DNA of 10,511 nucleotides from Deltaproteobacteria bacterium (GTDB taxonomy: Bacteria > Desulfobacterota > Desulfobacteria > Desulfobacterales > B30-G6). Position 1 is the first letter of the stretch, and every line of letters begins with the position of its first letter. The stretch spans positions 1 through 10,511 of the forward strand of contig QMMS01000146.1 of NCBI GenBank assembly GCA_003647375.1. The letters are read 5' to 3'. Positions 6,861-10,511 of the stretch are shown here, in pieces. The position numbers and the translations under genes are program-made. Below the pieces are notes generated by a model. The model did not search any database and was not told the DNA's origin. It worked only from the letters and a program-made list of their open reading frames with translations.

Positions 6861-7208
6861 AAGGCGTTTGACTCACTATATTCGTTGTTGACTATGCCAG
6901 CCAAAAACTCAGCAGGAACAATGGAATGATGGATAAATGGAAAAATGTATTTGGCACAAGGTTTTAATCCGAAGCACAAAATTCGAAATCCTAAACAATA
7001 CCTAATGAACCAAATTCGAATGATCAAAACAAGACCTTGGAGATGCAAGTTCAAGCACTATGTTTGAATCATTTGAGCATTTGATATTTGGATTTGTTTC
7101 GTATTTCGATATTTGAATTTAGAATTTAGAATTTATCACACGCTGAATGTGCATAATATTAATCCCTTATAGGGTTGAATCAGTGCCGGGCCCTTAGGAC
7201 CCAGATAT
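6861..7208. other. 348-bp gene-free gap inside the biotin locus
   Basis: The space between the bioY stop and the bioM start holds no credible gene. A 65-codon minus-strand frame (6857-7054) runs through repeat-like AT-rich DNA and looks spurious. On the minus strand just after bioY there is a short hairpin (7202-7188, GGGTCC-TAA-GGGCCC with one G-U pair) and a second small one (CCCT-ATA-AGGG near 7175-7164), neither followed by a U tract. The rest is the paired AT-rich repeat. No copy of the BirA operator motif was seen here. Confidence 0.6.
6967..7135. repeat. Facing pair of degenerate AT-rich TTCGAA/GAATTT repeats
   Basis: The left unit (about 6967-7028), read on the minus strand, and the right unit (about 7063-7135), read on the plus strand, follow the same degenerate pattern. 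For example, ATTGTTTAGGATTTCGAA on the left matches TTTGTTTCGTATTTCGAT on the right. The two units therefore form an imperfect inverted repeat around roughly 35 bases. The right unit ends in three perfect tandem copies of GAATTTA (7115-7121, 7122-7128, 7129-7135). No transposase or coding potential is associated. I recall similar AT-rich intergenic units in Desulfobacterota, but could not verify this here. Confidence 0.55.
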
Positions 7209-7730
7209 CTACAATTTTATCATCGGCCGCAGGGACCTGGCAATGAAAAGGGCTGCCGCTATCTTTACGGCATCACCGATGAGAAAAGGAACCATTCCCA
7301 CGAGCAACGACTGGACGACTGTCATGCCGGTAACGATACTCAGCCAGGTAATCCCACAGGCATAGATGACGGCAGTTGCCGCGATCAGGGCTGCGATCCC
7401 GAACAGGATTTTTCCCCCGGTCTTTTCCGTGACGATGCCGATGATGGCTACGGCAGGCAGGAATCCAAGAAGATAACCACCGGTGGGACCAACCAGATGA
7501 CCTATTCCACCTTTGCCACCGGCGAACACCGGAAGACCCACCGCACCTGCCAGCAGGTATGCAGCGATTCCCATCATACCCCATCGGCTGCCCAGGAGCA
7601 GGCCGGTCAGGTAGACAAACAGGTTTTGGAGAACAATGGGCACCGGTCCGATGGGTATGGCAATGTAGGCGCCGACTGCTGTCAAGGCTGCCAGAAGGGA
7701 GGCATAGGCGGTCATTCGAAGTTGGTTCAT
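7209..7730 (-). CDS. bioY: Biotin-specific ECF substrate-binding subunit BioY
   Basis: The 173-residue inner-membrane S component captures biotin for the BioMN module. It is strongly hydrophobic with about six membrane segments. It carries the family pattern: an N-terminal ALTAVGAYIAIPIGPVPIVL stretch, then TGLLLGSRWG, YLLAGAVGLPVFAGG, and GPTGGYLLGF, the most diagnostic BioY motif. The C-terminus resembles the usual GDAVKIAAALFIAR. An ATG at 7730 is chosen because it makes a 4-base ATGA overlap with the birA stop and starts directly before the first membrane helix. A longer frame opening at 7892 would lie inside birA and adds a non-family sequence. Co-transcription and translational coupling with birA are therefore likely. 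Length is slightly short but complete. Confidence 0.93.
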   Translation of the reverse strand: MNQLRMTAYASLLAALTAVGAYIAIPIGPVPIVLQNLFVYLTGLLLGSRWGMMGIAAYLLAGAVGLPVFAGGKGGIGHLVGPTGGYLLGFLPAVAIIGIVTEKTGGKILFGIAALIAATAVIYACGITWLSIVTGMTVVQSLLVGMVPFLIGDAVKIAAALFIARSLRPMIKL

Positions 7731-8647
7731 GTGTGAAAACAGTCTCCGTAATAGATTTTCTTCAGACTTCCGTCTGCCGTGCGCACAACCAGTGCACCGT
7801 TTGGGTCCACATCCAGGGCCTTTCCTTCTGTAACACCCTGATGCGAGACGATCCTGACCTGCTGTCCCAGGGTGGCGGTACAGGTTTTCCATTCCGCAAT
7901 GACGGTAGGCAGATCCGGCTGGTGGATCCTGTTTTCCAGGCGATCCAGGAATTCAGATAGAAACGCTTTTCTGGAACAGGTTTTTCCGGAGATATTCTTG
8001 ATGGATGTTGCGAATGGCAGGTCAGGAGGCAGGTCGTTGTTCATGTTGATACCGATACCGATATTGACAAACGAGACCTGGTCGCCTGCGGCCTCCATTT
8101 CAGACAGCATTCCAGACACCTTCCTGCCGTGTATCAGGATATCGTTCGGCCATTTGACACGGGCATCAACACCACAGAATTCCTGGAGTGTCCGGGCCAG
8201 AACAAATGCCGCACCGAAATTGACCAGGGGGCTCATCACCGGTGGTATGTGAGGCCTCAGCACCAGGGTAAAATAGAGCCCGCCTTCTGGTGATATCCAG
8301 TTGCGGTCCATTCTGCCTCGGCCGCGGGTCTGGGTTTCGGCAATCACGACGGTAAAATCCGGGCAGCCCTTTCTGGCAAGTTCCCTGGCAATATCCATGG
8401 TTGAACTTGCTGTATCAAAAAAATGTATACGGGATTCTCTTTCAGGCAGTTCCCAGGGAAAAGGGGTATCAGGAGATTGGACAAGACGATATCCCTTGGG
8501 ACTGGAATGGATGTCGTATCCGCACGCTTGGAGTTTCTGAATATGTTTCCAGATGGCCACCCGGGAGACACCCAGATGCTTACTGAGAGCTTCGCCGGAA
8601 ACAAAATCTTTATTTTCGCGAAGTATTTTGAGTAGTTGAGGCTTCAT
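7727..8647 (-). CDS. birA: Bifunctional biotin-protein ligase / biotin repressor BirA
   Basis: The 306-residue protein activates biotin to biotinyl-5'-AMP and attaches it to the biotin carrier protein. With its N-terminal DNA-binding domain it also represses biotin genes. Residues 1-55 form a winged helix (SGEALSKHLGVSRVAIWKHIQKL, then the GYDIHSSPKGYRL wing). The catalytic domain shows TRGRGRMDRNW with the biotin-binding loop RGRGR (108-112), KWPNDI (165-170) and NIGIGINMN (195-203). A small C-terminal beta domain (about 258-306) follows. Length is normal for the bifunctional class. The ATG has GGAGC about 11 bases upstream. A BirA operator lies 36-67 bases before the start, so autoregulation of a birA-bioY(-bioMN) unit is likely. 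Confidence 0.96.
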   Translation of the reverse strand: MKPQLLKILRENKDFVSGEALSKHLGVSRVAIWKHIQKLQACGYDIHSSPKGYRLVQSPDTPFPWELPERESRIHFFDTASSTMDIARELARKGCPDFTVVIAETQTRGRGRMDRNWISPEGGLYFTLVLRPHIPPVMSPLVNFGAAFVLARTLQEFCGVDARVKWPNDILIHGRKVSGMLSEMEAAGDQVSFVNIGIGINMNNDLPPDLPFATSIKNISGKTCSRKAFLSEFLDRLENRIHQPDLPTVIAEWKTCTATLGQQVRIVSHQGVTEGKALDVDPNGALVVRTADGSLKKIYYGDCFHT

Positions 8648-8682
8648 TTAATAAAATGCTCCAAAAAGACATAATATTATTT

Positions 8683-8714
8683 TAGTTAACCATATAGGGC
8701 ACGAAGGTTAACGC
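8683..8714. promoter_or_regulatory. BirA (biotin repressor) operator
   Basis: GTTAACC (8685-8691) and GGTTAAC (8706-8712) are perfect inverted copies separated by 14 bases. This is the known BirA site pattern, TTGTTAACC-N14/15-GGTTAACAA, with the outermost two bases of each arm degraded (TA and GC). It sits directly upstream of birA, which retains its DNA-binding domain. The site overlaps the expected -10 and start region of the candidate birA promoter, so binding of BirA with biotinyl-AMP would block transcription when biotin is plentiful. Confidence 0.85.
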
Positions 8715-8734
8715 AAGGTGAGAGGAGGTGTCAA
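8706..8734 (-). promoter_or_regulatory. Candidate promoter for birA-bioY overlapped by the BirA operator
   Basis: On the minus strand TTGACA (8734-8729) is followed after 17 bases by TTAACC (8711-8706), or after 18 bases by TAACCT. Both are poor -10 matches, but they fall within the right operator arm. The -35 directly abuts the 52-bp palindrome. It is listed because of the perfect -35, its position and the overlap with the operator. The true -10 could lie elsewhere, for example TAAAAT at 8684-8679. Confidence 0.38.
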
Positions 8735-8785
8735 ATAAAATCGTAGTCCGAATATTTCATGAAATGTTCGGACTACGATTTTATT
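8734..8785. repeat. 52-bp near-perfect palindrome, probable terminator of the SPOR gene
   Basis: Two 24-base arms (8734-8757 and 8762-8785) are complementary except for one base, around CATG, which is itself self-complementary. The outer arms are AATAAAATCGT and ACGATTTTATT; the inner part contains AGTCCGAA and TTCGGACT. It begins 47 bases after the SPOR gene stop and ends in ATTTTATTT on the minus strand, which suits a Rho-independent terminator. The stem is far longer than a terminator needs, so it may be a dispersed repeat used as one. Its outer arms recur at 10481-10503. Confidence 0.75.
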
Positions 8786-8832
8786 AGGGAAAATATGTCA
8801 ATTATTAAACACTATTGCAATGGAAAACCAGA

Positions 8833-9411
8833 TCAGGGACGTTGGTAATTGGCCACATAAAAATCATCGATGATGCCCTTGGCTTTCAAGGAATCGCCGT
8901 AGGCCCGTGCAGAGGCCTTGTCGGCAAAGTGGGACAGTCTGACCTGATACCATTTGCTCTTGGCGCCCTGAGCTTTTGTCCAGTAGGCATCCAGGCCCAT
9001 ACTTTTCAGTTGCGCAACATATTTATCTGCATGTTCGGTTTTGAGATAGGCGGCAACCTGGAGGGTATAGGGGTCGGTGACCACCACGGTCGGAAGTGCT
9101 TTGATTTCTTCGGGTTCCGGTCTGTTTTGCATCAAGTGGGTCGCCGTATTGATAACCAGTATTATGAGGCCTGCACCGGCCAGGCATAGGGCAGCCCACC
9201 TGAGTACCGGTCTTAATGCATGGAAACCCCGGATGCGTCCATACGTAGTCGTGAGCATTCCGGCGGATAACGTCATCGCAGACACAATGCCGGTGGTCAA
9301 TGTCCGGGTGGCCCATAGCGTGGCAGTGGCCAATGTTTTCACAATGCTGGTTTTTGGGTGTGTATCAAGTTTTTCCGCTGGGGGGGCAGCGGACTTGAAT
9401 TTCGCAACCAT
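8833..9411 (-). CDS. Membrane-anchored SPOR-domain protein
   Basis: The 192-residue frame has a hydrophobic segment at about 70-90 (RWAALCLAGAGLIILVINTA) and a C-terminal SPOR domain at about 113-190. The domain shows YTLQVAAYLKTEHADKYVAQLKSMG and WYQVRLSHFADKASARAYGDSLKAKG, the usual paired strand-helix layout. SPOR domains bind peptidoglycan stripped of stem peptides and often act in cell division or envelope remodelling. The first 65 residues are Ala/Thr-rich. The nominal ATG at 9411 lies inside the upstream gene (73-base overlap) and has only GGTGA before it, a poor ribosome binding site. A C7 run lies within the overlap. One extra C would join this frame to the upstream TPR-like protein, so this may be the C-terminal half of a longer protein. 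Confidence 0.85.
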   Translation of the reverse strand: MVAKFKSAAPPAEKLDTHPKTSIVKTLATATLWATRTLTTGIVSAMTLSAGMLTTTYGRIRGFHALRPVLRWAALCLAGAGLIILVINTATHLMQNRPEPEEIKALPTVVVTDPYTLQVAAYLKTEHADKYVAQLKSMGLDAYWTKAQGAKSKWYQVRLSHFADKASARAYGDSLKAKGIIDDFYVANYQRP

Positions 9412-10286
9412 TTCACCAGCGAGGTTTTGTCGATTTTCGAAAGTAATGCACTGGCTTCCTTGAAAGAAGCTGAATCGGTACTGTCTGCATGTGTCCCGTG
9501 CAAACAGGCAGCAAGGCCATGGATGAGATGACGCCTTTTCCTGTCCAACTTATATGCTGTCAGATAGGCTTGCAGGGCCCATGGTTCCGTGCGTCTTTTT
9601 TTAAAGAGCAACTCAGCCATGTGGATGATGATGCGTCCATCAATAGCCTTGTTGTTTTCGATGAAACGGCGATAAGTCTGCAGTGCTTGAAAATCGGTTC
9701 GCCCGGTGGAAATATAGCGTCGGGCAATCGATGCCTGAATCGTGGGGTTGGCGCTCTGAGTTTTTCCGAGGGAGTAAAGCAGATCTTCAATCTCTTTTTG
9801 GTCTCGGTCTTTGTTTTCGAGCCGTTGCAGCCACGCCTCGGCAACCGCCTGGTCTTCCGGGCGCATTTTCAGGTAGGTCACGATGGCGTCCTCGGCTTCG
9901 GGGCTGATTTTCGTCTGCGTCAGGTAGAAACGGGCCATGTGCCCGGTCAACCCGCAGGCACGTTTCTCCTTGTTGAACGGCGAGATGAGGAAGCTGTCAA
10001 ATACGGCAACGGCTTTGCGGAGCAGTTTTTCCGCTTGGGACGCTTTCCCGGCTCTCTCCCAGACAGAGGCTTCGTTGATAAGGTGTTGAACCCGATTCAG
10101 CCCAAACCTGTTGAACAGCCAGCCGATGGCAAAGAACACTGCCACAAAAACAGGGGCTGCCAGGGCAAATGCCCATTCGAGTCCCAATGGCATTTGAATT
10201 GCCGGTAAAGCGGCCAGTGCTGCGAGGCTTCCAACCAGAATGGTCAGCCATATTCTGATCGAAATATGTCTCAGTGCATGGACCAT
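9339..10286 (-). CDS. Two-TM protein with a cytoplasmic TPR-like helical-repeat domain
   Basis: The 315-residue protein has two predicted membrane helices, about 11-30 and 36-57. A long helical region (about 65-285) of repeated helix pairs follows, with TPR-like features: A-x-K/R spacing in ERAGKASQAEKLLRKAVAVF, AVAEAWLQRLENKD, IARRYISTGRTDFQALQTYR and PWALQAYLTAYKLD. It is probably a scaffold for protein contacts on one membrane face; the specific partner is unknown. The start is fixed: an in-frame TAG lies four codons upstream, and AGGA stands seven bases before the ATG. The last 20 or so residues (SPLPPQRKNLIHTQKPAL) are basic and unstructured, read in the wrong frame if the C7 run is a frameshift site. 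It begins 14 bases from a 147-bp palindromic element. The partner gene encodes a SPOR protein. Confidence 0.82.
   Translation of the reverse strand: MVHALRHISIRIWLTILVGSLAALAALPAIQMPLGLEWAFALAAPVFVAVFFAIGWLFNRFGLNRVQHLINEASVWERAGKASQAEKLLRKAVAVFDSFLISPFNKEKRACGLTGHMARFYLTQTKISPEAEDAIVTYLKMRPEDQAVAEAWLQRLENKDRDQKEIEDLLYSLGKTQSANPTIQASIARRYISTGRTDFQALQTYRRFIENNKAIDGRIIIHMAELLFKKRRTEPWALQAYLTAYKLDRKRRHLIHGLAACLHGTHADSTDSASFKEASALLSKIDKTSLVKWLRNSSPLPPQRKNLIHTQKPAL
9380..9386 (-). other. C7 homopolymer in the TPR/SPOR overlap (frameshift candidate)
   Basis: Seven consecutive G on the plus strand (C on the minus strand) lie 26-32 bases inside the SPOR frame and 47 bases before the TPR-like gene stop codon. 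In the TPR frame the codons are CTG CCC CCC CAG; in the SPOR frame GCC CCC CCA GCG. Adding one C would carry the TPR frame directly into the SPOR frame, yielding one protein of about 480 residues with a proline-rich joint. Confidence 0.6.
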
Positions 10287-10299
10287 GGTGTTTCCTATC

Positions 10300-10446
10300 T
10301 AGTGCCCATCCACAAATGGTCTTTTTCCGTGATATCGGCGTTGGACGCCATGATTTAACTCCTCAAAATAGCACGCTATTACTCCGGATTAAATCTGTCG
10401 TCCGCCTTGATCTCACGCAAAAATCCTCATTTCTGGACGGATACTA
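10300..10446. repeat. 147-bp imperfect palindromic element with 19-bp terminal inverted repeats
   Basis: The outer ends, 10300-10318 and 10428-10446, are inverted copies matching at 15 of 19 positions (TAGTGCCCATCCACAAATG against the complement of CATTTCTGGACGGATACTA). Complementarity continues inward: TTTTTCCGTGATATC pairs with GATCTCACGCAAAAA, GGACGCCA with TGTCGTCC, GATTTAA with TTAAATC. The centre is the exact 14-bp palindrome AATAGC-AC-GCTATT (10367-10380). The whole segment could thus fold as one long cruciform or RNA hairpin. It encodes no credible protein. This fits a MITE-like or REP-like dispersed element. No clear target-site duplication is visible. It lies immediately upstream of the TPR-like gene and supplies its leader. 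Confidence 0.72.
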
Positions 10447-10462
10447 ACTACTAAAGTAAAGA

Positions 10463-10475
10463 GCGACAACGTCGC
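10463..10475. repeat. Short hairpin GCGAC-AAC-GTCGC
   Basis: A perfect 5-bp GC-rich inverted repeat with a three-base loop lies between the 147-bp element and the edge hairpin. No U tract follows on either strand. It may be the outer part of a further palindromic array that continues beyond the window. Confidence 0.35.
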
Positions 10476-10480
10476 GTATG

Positions 10481-10503
10481 ATAAAATCGTGCAACGATTT
10501 TAT
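10481..10503. terminator. Terminator-like hairpin sharing arms with the 8734 palindrome
   Basis: ATAAAATCGT (10481-10490) and ACGATTTTAT (10494-10503) are perfect 10-bp complements around GCA. The A-rich left and T-rich right sides make it terminator-like on both strands. The arms are identical to the outer arms of the 52-bp palindrome at 8734-8785. Its gene context to the right is outside the window. Confidence 0.55.
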
Positions 10504-10511
10504 TGCCATAA

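Noticed and set aside
6857..7054. 65-codon minus-strand frame upstream of bioM
   Set aside because: It runs through the AT-rich repeat unit, has no family resemblance and no convincing ribosome binding site.
7188..7202. Terminator directly after bioY
   Set aside because: The 6-bp GC-rich hairpin is not followed by a U tract, so it may pause or stabilise RNA but is not a convincing terminator.
7731..7892. N-terminal extension of BioY
   Set aside because: The extension lies entirely inside birA in another frame and is Arg/Gly/Cys-rich without family similarity. The ATG at 7730 with its ATGA overlap is the better start.
9489..10208. 239-codon plus-strand frame opposite the TPR-like gene
   Set aside because: It is antisense to a well-supported gene with a good ribosome binding site, and its composition looks like a frame shadow.
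1..10511. CRISPR array, defence island, prophage or insertion sequence
   Set aside because: No spaced direct repeats, no transposase, integrase, Cas or phage proteins; all genes are metabolic, transport or envelope functions.

Overview
The window most resembles a Gram-negative anaerobe of the Desulfobacterota (Desulfobacteraceae/Desulfosarcina-like). This is inferred from an outer-membrane porin and lipoproteins, a split ECF biotin transporter, TrkAH, CCA-encoding tRNA genes, and intergenic regions rich in palindromic elements. No sequence search could be run. Apart from the truncated gene at the left edge, every protein gene is on the minus strand.

Layout from left to right. (1) Positions 1-332 hold the 3' end of a plus-strand envelope-protein gene. 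It converges on a two-gene minus-strand unit (339-1806): a 355-aa porin, then a small lipoprotein whose start overlaps the porin stop. A good sigma70-type promoter lies upstream of the porin. (2) Positions 1900-2110 may hold a short structured RNA on the plus strand. It would end at a strong bidirectional terminator shared with a minus-strand tRNA-Lys(TTT)/tRNA-Glu(TTC) pair. (3) Positions 2357-5169 hold trkA-trkH, a potassium uptake system, overlapping by one base (TAATG); trkA starts with TTG. (4) Positions 5323-8647 hold a biotin locus read in the order birA, bioY, a 348-bp gap, bioM (EcfA-type ATPase), bioN (EcfT-type membrane subunit). A perfect 7-bp-arm BirA operator (GTTAACC-N14-GGTTAAC) lies just upstream of birA. 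The locus therefore appears to encode its own repressor/ligase together with the complete three-part biotin importer. (5) Positions 8833-10286 hold a membrane-anchored helical-repeat (TPR-like) protein and a SPOR-domain protein that overlap by 73 bp. A run of seven C (minus strand) sits in the overlap. One extra C would fuse them into a single ORF.

The least explained DNA lies between genes: a 147-bp imperfect palindrome with 19-bp terminal inverted repeats (10300-10446) just upstream of the TPR-like gene; a 52-bp near-perfect palindrome (8734-8785) between the SPOR gene and the birA promoter; a small hairpin at the right edge (10481-10503) that reuses the outer arms of that palindrome; and a pair of facing, degenerate AT-rich repeats that splits the biotin genes. 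No defence system, CRISPR array, insertion-sequence transposase or phage gene is visible. The coding content is ordinary housekeeping and envelope genes, and the novelty is in the intergenic elements, the possible small RNA and the frameshift candidate.
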